NCBI RefSeq assembly: GCF_003985125.1
Contig: NZ_ML133567.1
Span: forward strand, 310,001-374,000
DNA: 64,000 nt
Reading direction: 5' to 3'
From: Rhizobium phaseoli
Lineage (GTDB): Bacteria > Pseudomonadota > Alphaproteobacteria > Rhizobiales > Rhizobiaceae
Below, in pieces: positions 34,252 through 42,952 of the stretch. Each line of letters opens with the position of its first letter. Position 1 is the first letter of the stretch. A program made the translations under genes and the position numbers. The notes below the pieces were generated by a model. The model was given only the letters and a program-made list of their open reading frames with translations. It ran no database searches and was not told the origin of the DNA.

Positions 34252-35583
34252 TCAGCCGACCTTGCGCACCAGCTCTTCCGGCTCGATGCCTTCCAGCCAG
34301 CCGCCGGTGAAGCCGGCGCGCTCAAGGCCGAGGCGGATGGTCGGCGATTGCCGCATCAGCTTCCAGATGAAGTCGGAGCGCTCGTTTTCGATGGTCATGA
34401 CGACAAGACCCTGGTCGATGCCGACGGTGCGGTCGTCGACCCAGCCTTCCGGTCGCTTGGTCTTGACAGTCGGGTTGAAGCCGCCGGGAAAACCGCCTTC
34501 CAAGAGCAGGTTCGGATAGCTGGTCAAAAGTGCCTTGGTGCCATCGAGAGCCGCCTGCCGGTCGTAGGGCAGGCAGGCGAGGGCCGCCCAGGGCGCGATC
34601 GTGCCGTCATCCGGGCCAAGCGGGGCGCCGCGGGCGGCATAACCCAGAACCTTCGGCTGGCGGCCGCCGCGCATGCGCCGGGTCGGCGGCGGGCCGTCGC
34701 AGGCGGAAAAGCCCCAGATATTCCTGTTATAGCCGACAAACTGGCCGGGATTGCGCTCAGCGTAATCGCGCTGGACGTTGATGACGACCTGGGTGTTGCG
34801 GAAGTAATCCCAGTTGCGCTCCGCCATCGGCTTATCCCGAATGCCGCGGAAATCGATCCAGGCATGCGAGAAGAGATGGATGAAGAGCGGGCCGGCATAG
34901 AGATAGGATTGTTCGCCGTGCATCATCCAGGAATAGCTTGCCGTGAAGGCGTCGTAGCACGATTGCGGGATGGGATGTGTCGGCGATGCCAGCGCCAGCG
35001 CATAAAGGATGATCGCCTCGTCGAAACCGTGATAACGCCAGCGCAAAAAGCCGGAGGAAGGCTTCCAACCCATGGAAATGGTGTCGCCCTTATTCAGCGC
35101 CCAGCGCCAGTCGACCCGTTCGTAGATGAAGGTCGCAAGTTGCCGGATTTCAGTCTCGATCTCGTCCGGGCGATCGAAATATTGGGCTGAGGTCAGAATG
35201 CCGGCAACGAGTAGCGCGGTGTCGATCGTCGAAAGCTCGCTGTTCCAGGCGCGGTTGCCGGTATCCATGTGCAGGAAATGGTAGAAGAAGCCGCGGTGAC
35301 CGGTCGCATGGCGCTCCTCGCCCTGGCGCGCCTCGGCAAAGAAACGCAGCGTATTGACCGTGCGTTCGGCCGCTTCCTTGCGGGTGATCCAGCAACGTTC
35401 GACACCGACGGGATAGGAGGAAAGCGCGAAGCCGACGGCCGCGATGCTCGCCGGCACGCCGCCGATCGAGGTATCCGCCACCAGGCCATTCTCGGGATTG
35501 GAATATTTCAGGAAGTACTTGAATGCCGAAAACTGCAACCTGTCGACCAGGGCTGCATCAATATCTTCAATCCGTTGCAGCAT
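34252..35583 (-). CDS. Glycoamylase-like protein, GH144 (beta-1,2-glucanase) type
   Basis: The 443-residue protein is an (alpha/alpha)6-barrel glycoamylase-like enzyme (FKYFLKYSNPENGLVADTS, MGWKPSSGFLRWRYHGFDEA, YAARGAPLGPDDGTIAPWAA). The acidic residues in GFDEAI and GPDDG are candidate catalytic residues. The fold family includes endo-beta-1,2-glucanases (GH144), and a related domain occurs in cyclic beta-1,2-glucan synthases of rhizobia. No signal peptide is seen, so it should be cytoplasmic. AGGAG lies a few bases before ATG 35583. The polymer it acts on is inferred. Confidence 0.8.
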   Translation of the reverse strand: MLQRIEDIDAALVDRLQFSAFKYFLKYSNPENGLVADTSIGGVPASIAAVGFALSSYPVGVERCWITRKEAAERTVNTLRFFAEARQGEERHATGHRGFFYHFLHMDTGNRAWNSELSTIDTALLVAGILTSAQYFDRPDEIETEIRQLATFIYERVDWRWALNKGDTISMGWKPSSGFLRWRYHGFDEAIILYALALASPTHPIPQSCYDAFTASYSWMMHGEQSYLYAGPLFIHLFSHAWIDFRGIRDKPMAERNWDYFRNTQVVINVQRDYAERNPGQFVGYNRNIWGFSACDGPPPTRRMRGGRQPKVLGYAARGAPLGPDDGTIAPWAALACLPYDRQAALDGTKALLTSYPNLLLEGGFPGGFNPTVKTKRPEGWVDDRTVGIDQGLVVMTIENERSDFIWKLMRQSPTIRLGLERAGFTGGWLEGIEPEELVRKVG

Positions 35584-35932
35584 AGGCTCCTACCCAACTG
35601 TTGCATCGCCCCATGGTTGGAACATGAGGGCCGTCCCCCGGGCAAATCAAACCTTTTTGATTCGCAAGGATAAGAGAACACAAACGGCGGCTATTGGTCG
35701 TTAACAATTATCGGTGAAATAATATCTAGCATAAGTCATATAAGCGGTGCAGCAAAATGAGGGCGCCGCGCCGCGGCGGCACAGCTCATCTCAGGCAATA
35801 CTTGCCGTCTTGCGGCATCCCGCAAGCGCCCCCTATCGACCGATCGCCTGGCCCGGTCGCAAGTCCTTGAGGGTCGGGGAGTCTGCGCCGAACATTCTCT
35901 CGGGAAATCATCTCTCCGGCGTCGGTGAAATC
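35584..35932. other. Intergenic region without a supported gene
   Basis: The region lies between two minus-strand genes. It holds an AT-rich stretch (about 35690-35745) that probably contains the promoter of the GH144-type gene. Short open frames here have no recognisable protein features. Confidence 0.4.
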
Positions 35933-37375
35933 TCAAGCCTGCGGTGACCGCGCAGAGAGGAAGACCTGCGGCTCGAAGGCAAAATCCCTGTCGAAAGGAT
36001 AGGTCGGGTGCTGTTTGCGCAGCCGCGGCAGGCGCTCGACGAACTGATCGACGACGCCCTCCGACAGGGCCATCAGGTTCGGATTGGCAATCGGGGCCAG
36101 TTCCGGCGAGAGATAGCCCGATTTGACGACGATGATTTTGGCCGCATGCGGGTCGAGCCCGAGCCGGGTGAAGTCGGCTATATTGTGATAGGGCCGCCGC
36201 TTGGCCGAAAGCGCCAGATCGATACCGCCGAGCGAGACCACCGCCTGACGGTCTGACGGGTCGGAAGTTTCGTGCAGGAACTTGACGGTGAAACGGCCAA
36301 AGACCGGCTTGCTGCCTTGGCTATCGAGCGAAGCGCCGACGCTAAGTTCCAGCTCGCGACCGACGCCCGCAGCATAACAGGCCTCGGTCGCTTCGAGGTC
36401 GGCAATACCGGCAAAGACGACGCCGGTGGCGTTTCTGGACATCAGCTCGGCCAGGACGTCGGCTCGATCTCCGACGCCGCCGCCGGTCGGGTTGTCGCCG
36501 GATTCGGCGAGCACGACAGGAGCCGTCGGGCTGGCGATGGCTCTCGCGATGCATTCTTCGACGGAGCCCGTCTCGCAACCGAAGACAAAGTCCTCGCGTG
36601 CATCCCAATAGGCCTGGGCGAGGCGCTTGGCCTCACGCTCGAGCACGGCGCGATCGGTACCGGTCATGATGGCGGCGGCTGTCGCGCGCGGCTCGTCGGC
36701 CCAGACGTAGCCGACCATCAGCGATGCATCCCAGACGCCGTCGATCGCGTCGATCTCAGGCAGCAGGGCATAAAGGCTTTTGGCCGGCTCATCGACGGTG
36801 CTGGTCCGCTCGCCGGGCAACACGACCGGGATCGGCGCCCAGAGAACAAGCGGTCTCACCCCTGTTTTCAGGCTTTTCACCAGCATGGCGACCGAGCGGC
36901 GCATTGTCTCCTCGACATCGATATGCGGCGCCGTGCGGTAGGTCGAATAGATATCGAGCGCGTCGATGATGCGTTGGGTGACGTTGCCGTGCAGGTCATA
37001 GCTCGCCGAAACCGTGCAATCCTCGCCGACCAGGGCGCGGGCGGCATCGATCCAGTCGCCCTCGGCATCTTCCATGCCGTCGACATACATGGCGCCGTGC
37101 ATGGCAAGATAGAGCCCGTCGAGCGGCAGCAGCGGCTTCAGCCGCTCGAGGAATTCGCTCTTGAACGCCTCATAGGTGGCACGCGAAACCGGCCCGCCGG
37201 CAATGGCGCGGGCATGGATCGTCGGCAGGAATTCCGCGTCATAGTCTCTTAGGAAGGCAAAGTAGGGCGACTCCAGCAGCCCCTCGCCGCGCAACACCCG
37301 AAAATCGCCCTCCTCGTTCAGAACCGGATTGTATGTGCTGCACTCGATATGAATGCCACCGACGGCGATGCGCAT
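35933..37375 (-). CDS. M81-family metallopeptidase (microcystinase C/MlrC-like)
   Basis: The 480-residue protein starts MRIAVGGIHIECSTYNP, the typical N-terminus of DUF1485/MlrC proteins. Probable zinc ligands are in GIHIECSTYNP, LAMHGAMYVDG and SASYDLHGNVTQ. The second domain carries AESGDNPTGGGVGDRADVL, which is characteristic of the family. MlrC degrades linear microcystin, but most homologues in rhizobia have unknown substrates, and many lie beside peptide or amino-acid transporters. A possible binding-protein remnant lies upstream on the other strand. Confidence 0.9.
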   Translation of the reverse strand: MRIAVGGIHIECSTYNPVLNEEGDFRVLRGEGLLESPYFAFLRDYDAEFLPTIHARAIAGGPVSRATYEAFKSEFLERLKPLLPLDGLYLAMHGAMYVDGMEDAEGDWIDAARALVGEDCTVSASYDLHGNVTQRIIDALDIYSTYRTAPHIDVEETMRRSVAMLVKSLKTGVRPLVLWAPIPVVLPGERTSTVDEPAKSLYALLPEIDAIDGVWDASLMVGYVWADEPRATAAAIMTGTDRAVLEREAKRLAQAYWDAREDFVFGCETGSVEECIARAIASPTAPVVLAESGDNPTGGGVGDRADVLAELMSRNATGVVFAGIADLEATEACYAAGVGRELELSVGASLDSQGSKPVFGRFTVKFLHETSDPSDRQAVVSLGGIDLALSAKRRPYHNIADFTRLGLDPHAAKIIVVKSGYLSPELAPIANPNLMALSEGVVDQFVERLPRLRKQHPTYPFDRDFAFEPQVFLSARSPQA

Positions 37376-37902
37376 GGGAAACCTCAGATGATGTTGGGAG
37401 CAATCGGGAAGGTAGGCGGTGCCGGCAGATCCTCGCCTGTCGAGGCCAGTGCCGTCTTCTGGTGTTCACGCGTCATCTTGACACCAAGTGCGGGCGCATC
37501 GCAAGCGAATGGCTTCGCATCTTTGCCGGCACATCGGCCGTCCTCCCCCGGCGCGATGGCAACCGGCTGACGCAACGTAGCGTCGGTCCGACAGGATAAG
37601 GCGGGCCTTATGCCGCGCCGATGAAGATCCTCGTTTGCCGAATTCGATCCCGAATACGCAAGATGCAATGTGCTCGACCCTGTCTTCCATCAGGAGTTGC
37701 GCCGTTCGGGAGGAGCGTCAAATGATCACACACCGTCTTGCGGTGGGCATGGCCGTCAGCCTTGCCCTTGCCGTGCCCGCCAAACCGGTAGGTGCGGGAG
37801 ACGCCTCCTGACGAATGCGGGGCGGGCCGATGCGGCACCCCCGCCCCTGCTGGATGCCGCAGGAACAGGAAAAGTGTTTATCGCTAACCAAGGGAGGCAG
37901 TT
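37376..37902. other. Long intergenic region with a possible gene remnant
   Basis: The 527 bases separate the divergent M81 gene and the MFS gene. Apart from the short secreted-peptide frame at 37722-37811 I see no coding sequence. Open frames on both strands have no family features. Confidence 0.4.
37722..37811 (+). pseudogene. Signal-peptide-like 29-codon frame, possible truncated binding-protein gene
   Basis: ATG 37722 is preceded by GGGAGGAG at a good distance. The product, which starts MITHRLAVGMAVSLALAVPA and continues KPVGAGDAS, looks like a secretory signal peptide with a cleavage site near its end, then stops. It may be the residue of a periplasmic binding-protein gene lost beside the M81 gene, or a very small secreted peptide. 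Confidence 0.4.
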
Positions 37903-39255
37903 ATGTCACTGGAGACGGAAGCGGTTATTTCAGGTCCAATTGTCAGGGAAGAGACGTCCGCTGCGTTCAAACGACGCTTCATGATCAGGATGATTGCCGT
38001 TCTCACCGGCGGAATGCTGCTCGATGGCTACATTCTCGGGGTCATCGGCCCGGTGACCGCTGTCATGAAGGCCGAAATGGGAATGACGACGGTCGATATG
38101 GGCCTCATCGCCTCGGCTGCGCTGTTCGGGATTCTCATCGGCTCGCCGCTCGGCGGGTGGGCGGGCGACAAATTCGGCCGCAAGCCGCTGTTCATGATCG
38201 ACATGGGACTGTTCGTGCTGGCGTCGGCCATGCAGTTCTTCATCGCCTCGGTGACGATGCTATTCGCAGTGCGGCTACTAATGGGCGTCGCGATCGGCGC
38301 CGAGTATTCCGTCGGCTGGCCGCTGATGTCGGAATTTGCACCGGCCCGGCTGCGGGGGCGCCTGATGGGCGTCACGATCCTCGCCTGGTACGGCGGATTC
38401 ATGATCGGTTACACCGTGGGCTACCTCTTGAACCTGCCGGAGCCGATGCCGTGGCGGATCATTATCGGAACCAGCACCTTTATTTCGGTCATTCTGTTCT
38501 TCGCGCGGATCGGCCTGCCTGAATCGCCGCGCTGGCTGTGGAGCAAGGGCCGCAAGGACGAGGCGCGCGCGATCGCGCGCAAATATCTCGAGAGCGCCGA
38601 CGAGATGGCGGACATCGAGAGCACGGAAGTGCGTCAAGGTCGGTTCGCCGACCTGTTCTCCGTGAAATATTGGCGGATGACGGCCTTCGTTTCGTGGTTC
38701 TGGTTCTGCAATGTCCTGCCGTATTTTGCCATCGCCACGTTTGCCGACAGCGTGTTGGAGCAATATGGCCTCAATGGCGGGCTTGCCGGCGGCGTCGGTC
38801 TTTCCATGGTCGCGGTGGCCGGGGTCGCCGTCACCGTGGCATTGATCGACAAGGCCGGCCGGCGTCTGTTCACGGTACCTCCGCAGTGGATCACCACAGT
38901 CGTCTTCCTGGTGATCGGCTTGTGGTCGGGAGCACCCTCGGCCGTCGTGCTCGGTCTCTTCCTCATCTTCTCGTTCCTGAACGCGATGAACGGGACTCTG
39001 ACGAGCATCTATCCCGGCGAGGTGTTTCCCACCGAAGTCCGTGGGGTCGGCACCGGCTTTGCCGCCGCCGTCAGCCGGGTCGGTGCTGGTTTAGGCACCT
39101 TCCTGTTGCCGATCGGGGTCGAGAAATTCGGCGTTTCGACCACGATGCTAGTCGCTGCGGCCGTCGTGTTCAGCGGCGCTCTGGTGTCACAATTGTGGGC
39201 TCCGGAAACGAAGGGGAAGAGCCTGAGCGAGACCGCCGCCGGATTTTCGCACTAA
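37903..39255 (+). CDS. MFS transporter (sugar/organic-acid porter family)
   Basis: The 450-residue protein has about 12 membrane segments. MFS signatures are GGWAGDKFGRKPLFM between segments 2 and 3 and ESPRWLWSKGRKDEA in the central loop, as in sugar-porter and aromatic/nicotinate-type carriers. CAAGGGAGGC lies upstream of ATG 37903. Substrate is not evident. The LysR gene downstream may regulate it. Confidence 0.9.
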   Translation: MSLETEAVISGPIVREETSAAFKRRFMIRMIAVLTGGMLLDGYILGVIGPVTAVMKAEMGMTTVDMGLIASAALFGILIGSPLGGWAGDKFGRKPLFMIDMGLFVLASAMQFFIASVTMLFAVRLLMGVAIGAEYSVGWPLMSEFAPARLRGRLMGVTILAWYGGFMIGYTVGYLLNLPEPMPWRIIIGTSTFISVILFFARIGLPESPRWLWSKGRKDEARAIARKYLESADEMADIESTEVRQGRFADLFSVKYWRMTAFVSWFWFCNVLPYFAIATFADSVLEQYGLNGGLAGGVGLSMVAVAGVAVTVALIDKAGRRLFTVPPQWITTVVFLVIGLWSGAPSAVVLGLFLIFSFLNAMNGTLTSIYPGEVFPTEVRGVGTGFAAAVSRVGAGLGTFLLPIGVEKFGVSTTMLVAAAVVFSGALVSQLWAPETKGKSLSETAAGFSH

Positions 39256-39384
39256 AGCATGTCCCGTAGCGGTTTTGCGATAACGACATGCGTAAAAACA
39301 AAGCGCGGCAAGCGAATCTGAAGATCGCGACGCGCTTTAAAGCCAAAACGCGTCGCACGAGATGTGATTCATGCGGCGCGCTTC
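39254..39384. repeat. Rhizobial bipartite palindromic repeat, copy 2 (reverse order)
   Basis: GCATGTC (39258-39264) pairs with GACATGC (39285-39291), followed by AAAGCGCG and CGCGCTTT arms around 39300-39338 and then further CGCGTCGCA/TGCGGCGCGC sequence to about 39384. The parts are those of the element at 34147-34247, in opposite order. It follows the MFS stop codon directly and may end that transcript. Confidence 0.65.
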
Positions 39385-39493
39385 AGCCCTTTGGCCTACG
39401 GATCTCGTGTCCGGCATCATGTGACTGGTCTTTTGCGCAACTGAAAGACGTGCGACCCTGTGTCGATGTTCCCTCGGACGATGATGTTATCGC

Positions 39494-40474
39494 ATGCTGC
39501 TCAAACGCCGTTACCTCCCCTCGCTCGGTTCGTTCGCCACTTTCGAAGTCGCGGCGAAGCATTTGAGCTTTACCCTTGCCGGGAACGAACTCAACGTCAC
39601 CCAGGCGGCCATCAGCCAGCAGATCCGCGGTCTGGAAAAATCGCTGGGTGTCATCTTGTTCATCCGAAAGCACAACAGCCTCGAACTGACCTCTGACGGT
39701 CAACGGCTCCTGACCGCAGTCAGTGGCGGGCTCGACATAATTTGCGACGGGATCAACAATATCAATGCTCCCTCCGACCCTCCCGTCATCACCTGTTCGG
39801 GCACCAATGCGGCGATCGCCTGTTGGCTGAAGCCCCTCGTGGACCGCTTCCGTTCCGATCGGCCGGATGTCAGGTTCGTGCTCTTGGCCTCGGACGAAGA
39901 CGACACGCTGCGGAACTTTGATGAGGTCGATCTTTCTCTGATTTGCGGAAACGAGCGCTGCGAGGTTGGGGAGAATCTCTATTATCTCTTTCCGGATATC
40001 GTCCAGCCGGTCTGCAGCCCCGACTATCTCGAACGCCACGGACCGTTTCCGGATGCGCAAAGCTTGGAACGCGCGGATTTGCTGGATCTGCACCGCAAGC
40101 ACTGGACTTCCGATGCCATTGGCTGGCATCCGGTCACCTGGGACGATTGGTTCCAGGCAAGCGGCCTTGGGGTACCGCACCTGTTGCCGGCCATGGTCAG
40201 CAACAATTACCCGCTTCTCGTGAACGCCGCCGTCAAAGGAGAGGGAATCGTGCTGGGCTGGCATCATCTCGTCAGGACGCTGATGGATGAAGGCGCACTC
40301 TGCCCGTTGTTCGACAGTCCGCTTCGGGTGGACCGGCGATATTATTTGAAGGTGAACCGGACATCGCTGGATAAAGCGCATGTACAGGAGTTCATAGATT
40401 TCGTCCTCACGGGTCTCGCGGCTTTGGAACAAGAACATCAGCGCCCAGGCACGGCGATGCGGGATGCTCTCTGA
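39494..40474 (+). CDS. LysR-family transcriptional regulator (GcvA-like)
   Basis: The 326-residue protein has the LysR helix-turn-helix (about 10-70; FTLAGNELNVTQAAISQQIR) and an effector domain (about 95-300). It ends in a non-conserved tail. It lies on the same strand as the MFS gene after a repeat element, so a regulator-transporter pair is possible but not shown. Confidence 0.88.
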   Translation: MLLKRRYLPSLGSFATFEVAAKHLSFTLAGNELNVTQAAISQQIRGLEKSLGVILFIRKHNSLELTSDGQRLLTAVSGGLDIICDGINNINAPSDPPVITCSGTNAAIACWLKPLVDRFRSDRPDVRFVLLASDEDDTLRNFDEVDLSLICGNERCEVGENLYYLFPDIVQPVCSPDYLERHGPFPDAQSLERADLLDLHRKHWTSDAIGWHPVTWDDWFQASGLGVPHLLPAMVSNNYPLLVNAAVKGEGIVLGWHHLVRTLMDEGALCPLFDSPLRVDRRYYLKVNRTSLDKAHVQEFIDFVLTGLAALEQEHQRPGTAMRDAL

Positions 40475-40536
40475 ATTGCCGCGCCGCATAAAGGGACGTG
40501 TTGTTACCTATGTCTTCGGTATGGGCCTGAAGGCCA

Positions 40537-40626
40537 TGGCGGAGAGGGTGGGATTTGAACCCACGATACCCTTGCAGGTATGCCGCATTTCGAGTGCGGT
40601 GCATTCGACCACTCTGCCACCTCTCC
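40537..40626 (-). tRNA. tRNA-Ser, anticodon CGA
   Basis: On the minus strand the 90-base sequence folds as a class II tRNA. The acceptor stem GGAGAGG pairs with CCTCTCC, the anticodon loop reads CTCGAAA, the T arm is GTGGGTTCAAATCCCAC, and the long variable arm is typical of serine. G discriminator and an encoded CCA are present. Confidence 0.96.
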
Positions 40627-40721
40627 GCGGTCAGGTCGGCGCTTGTTCGGCGCGGGCGTTCTCATAACGAGCCTATGACAGGTTGGCAAGCCGAAATCTC
40701 AAGCTTTTCCATCCTTTTGCC

Positions 40722-40750
40722 TTGACACCTTTCTGTCACTCGCGTATCCC
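40722..40750 (+). promoter_or_regulatory. Likely sigma-70 promoter of rplU-rpmA
   Basis: TTGACA (40722-40727), preceded by C as in the rhizobial CTTGAC consensus, is 17 bases from TATCCC (40745-40750). It lies about 180 bases before rplU. A GC-rich hairpin, CCCCGCG (40790-40796)/CGCGGGG (40801-40807) followed by TTT, is in the leader and could attenuate transcription in response to ribosomal protein. Confidence 0.55.
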
Positions 40751-40929
40751 GCATCCGCAATAGGAGTGGAGTAATCCGCCCCTTGCCCGCCCCGCGCTCG
40801 CGCGGGGTTTCACCGGCAGACCAGAGTTCCGGGCTAGACCCCTGAAATCCCTGCTTAACCTCGACTGATAAAAAGACGGCCACCTGCTAAGATGCGGGGA
40901 GCGCCGGAACGAACATGAAAGGATAAAAA

Positions 40930-41247
40930 ATGTTCGCAGTCATCAAGACCGGCGGTAAACAGTACCGAGTGGCAGCCAATGACGTGCTGACCATCGAAAA
41001 GCTGGAAGCTGCCGCAGGCGACTCCATTGAATTCACCGAAGTGCTCGTGATCGGCGAAGGCGCCGACGCTGCGATCGGTGCGCCCTTCGTCACCGGCGCC
41101 TCTGTCAAGGCAGAAGTCGTCGAACAGAACCGCGGCAAGAAGGTCATCGCCTTCAAGAAGCGCCGCCGTCAGAATTCGAAGCGTTCGCGCGGCCATCGTC
41201 AGCATCACACGGTCGTCCGTATCACGGACATCGTGGCTGCCAAGTAA
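40930..41247 (+). CDS. rplU: 50S ribosomal protein L21
   Basis: The 105-residue protein starts [20 protein letters not shown] and carries the basic C-terminal signature [19 protein letters not shown]. It is a component of the large subunit that binds 23S rRNA. GAAAGGA precedes the ATG. It is followed by rpmA after 33 bases, the universal order. Confidence 0.99.
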   Translation: MFAVIKTGGKQYRVAANDVLTIEKLEAAAGDSIEFTEVLVIGEGADAAIGAPFVTGASVKAEVVEQNRGKKVIAFKKRRRQNSKRSRGHRQHHTVVRITDIVAAK

Positions 41248-41280
41248 GATCAACGGGACAAGGTTTAAAGGAGAACTCCA

Positions 41281-41550
41281 ATGGCACACAAAAAAGCTGG
41301 CGGTTCCTCGCGCAACGGTCGCGATTCCGAATCCAAGCGCCTTGGCGTGAAGAAGTTCGGCGGCGAAGCCGTCATCGCAGGCAACATCATCGTGCGTCAG
41401 CGCGGTACGCAGTGGCATCCCGGTTCCAACGTCGGCCTCGGCAAGGATCATACGATCTTTGCACTTACCGCCGGCAATGTGGACTACCGAACGAAGGCCA
41501 ACGGTCGCGTCTACGTGTCTGTCATGCCGAAAGCGGAAGCAGCGGAATAA
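41281..41550 (+). CDS. rpmA: 50S ribosomal protein L27
   Basis: The 89-residue protein starts [19 protein letters not shown] and contains [15 protein letters not shown], characteristic of L27, whose N-terminal tail reaches the peptidyl-transferase centre. AAAGGAG lies seven bases before the ATG. A strong terminator follows. Confidence 0.99.
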   Translation: MAHKKAGGSSRNGRDSESKRLGVKKFGGEAVIAGNIIVRQRGTQWHPGSNVGLGKDHTIFALTAGNVDYRTKANGRVYVSVMPKAEAAE

Positions 41551-41621
41551 GCCGGTAGCGCTCTAAAACAGCCGGCGTCTCATCGACCCGGCTGGCCGTA
41601 CCAGGTTCAGTCCAGAAAACA

Positions 41622-41650
41622 GGGGAGATGGGGCGCCATCTCCCCTTTTT
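41622..41650 (+). terminator. Rho-independent terminator of rplU-rpmA
   Basis: GGGGAGATGG (41622-41631) pairs perfectly with CCATCTCCCC (41636-41645), with a four-base loop and a five-T run. Confidence 0.92.
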
Positions 41651-41674
41651 CTTTGTCCAAACAGGAGACCGAAC

Positions 41675-42331
41675 ATGCAAGGCGAATTGATAAGGGTTGA
41701 CCAATCACGGTCATCCCGGGAAGACCAGCGGTCTTCCATGGAACGGCTGAGGCCGGAACGGTTAAGGACCGATTGCCCTGTCTTGTTATCGGAAAGGCTC
41801 GTCATGCGCGCGCCCCACGAAGAAGACATCGACGCCCTTGCCCATCTCGCCAACAACGCCAAAGTCGCCACCATGGTATCGCGTATGCCGCACCCCTATA
41901 CCGCCAATGATGCCGCCGACTTTGTTTGGCGTACGCGAAATGGCGAGATTGGTAAGTGCGTCTATGCCATCACCAAAGCCGAAAACGGCGCCTTTATCGG
42001 CTGCTGCGGCGTGGAACCCCATGCCGACGGCAGAACCGTCGAAATCGGCTACTGGCTGGGCGAGCCCTATTGGAACCAGGGCTATACGACCGAGGCCTGC
42101 CATGCGCTGGTCGATATGGTGTTCAGGACCCGTCAGGACGTTGACCAGATCGACGCCCGCTGCCGGGTGATGAACGTCGCTTCGCGGCGCGTCATCCAGA
42201 AGTGCGGCTTCCAGTTCCAGGGTTCGGGGCTTGCCGCCTCGCTGGCACTCGGCAGCAACGTGCCTGTGGAATGGTACAGGCTCGACCGCAAGACCTGGAT
42301 GTCGCTGAGAAGCTGGGGGAACATCGCATGA
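41675..42331 (+). CDS. GNAT-family N-acetyltransferase (RimJ/RimL-like), first of two
   Basis: The 218-residue protein has the acetyl-CoA fold, with GYWLGEPYWNQGYTTEA as the beta4/P-loop region and RCRVMNVASRRVIQKCGF near the C-terminus. AGGAG lies eight bases before ATG 41675. It overlaps a second GNAT gene by four bases. RimJ-like proteins acetylate ribosomal protein N-termini, amino acids or small molecules; the acceptor is unknown. Confidence 0.88.
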   Translation: MQGELIRVDQSRSSREDQRSSMERLRPERLRTDCPVLLSERLVMRAPHEEDIDALAHLANNAKVATMVSRMPHPYTANDAADFVWRTRNGEIGKCVYAITKAENGAFIGCCGVEPHADGRTVEIGYWLGEPYWNQGYTTEACHALVDMVFRTRQDVDQIDARCRVMNVASRRVIQKCGFQFQGSGLAASLALGSNVPVEWYRLDRKTWMSLRSWGNIA

Positions 42332-42915
42332 GCACGACCGCGCTGCAAAGGCCGGATACCAGGCCGATGATGCCCGGCCCCGCGCCTGTCATCTCGACCG
42401 CCCGGCTGACGCTCCGCCCCCACCGGCTGAGCGATGCGCCTGCGATCGCGGAATCGCTTTCCGATTTCGCGGTCACGCGCATGCTGTCCCGCGTTCCCGC
42501 GCCGTTCGACCGGCAGGATGCGCTGGACTGGCTGATCCCGGTCACCTCGGGCACCCTGCCCGACTGGCCGCTCGCGATCACCGGTCAGGACGATGTCCAT
42601 ATCGGCAACGTCTCGATCGAGCTGCGCCACGGCCGCTGGCACCTCGGCTACTGGCTGAACCGCTACTACTGGCGGCGCGGCTATATGAGCGAGGCGGTGG
42701 CGGCGATCGTCGAGCGCTTCTCGCGCCGCATGCCGGAGACGCCGATCCATTCCGGCGTCTTCGCCGACAACCCGGCATCACTGCGACTGCAGGAGAAGCT
42801 CGGTTTCCGCATGACGGGTTGCGGCGAAATCTATTGTTTCGCCCGCAACACCATGGTTTCGCACATCGAAACCGTGTTGCAGCCGGGCATGCTGCAGCCA
42901 CGGAAGGTCGCTTAA
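42328..42915 (+). CDS. GNAT-family N-acetyltransferase (RimJ/RimL-like), second of two
   Basis: The 195-residue protein has the fold landmarks ISTARLTLRPHRLSDAPAIA, LGYWLNRYYWRRGYMSEA and ADNPASLRLQEKLGFR. ATG 42328 overlaps the stop of the first GNAT gene (ATGA); the open frame upstream lies within that gene. The pair is divergent in sequence, so they probably act on different acceptors or as a heterodimer. Confidence 0.88.
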   Translation: MSTTALQRPDTRPMMPGPAPVISTARLTLRPHRLSDAPAIAESLSDFAVTRMLSRVPAPFDRQDALDWLIPVTSGTLPDWPLAITGQDDVHIGNVSIELRHGRWHLGYWLNRYYWRRGYMSEAVAAIVERFSRRMPETPIHSGVFADNPASLRLQEKLGFRMTGCGEIYCFARNTMVSHIETVLQPGMLQPRKVA

Positions 42916-42921
42916 CCGAAG

Positions 42922-42951
42922 GAAGACGCCGCCGACACCGGCGGCGTCTTC
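42922..42951. terminator. Bidirectional hairpin between convergent genes
   Basis: GAAGACGCCGCC (42922-42933) pairs perfectly with GGCGGCGTCTTC (42940-42951). It lies between the stop codons of the second GNAT gene and the minus-strand endonuclease-family gene. No T-run is present. Confidence 0.5.
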
Positions 42952-42952
42952 G

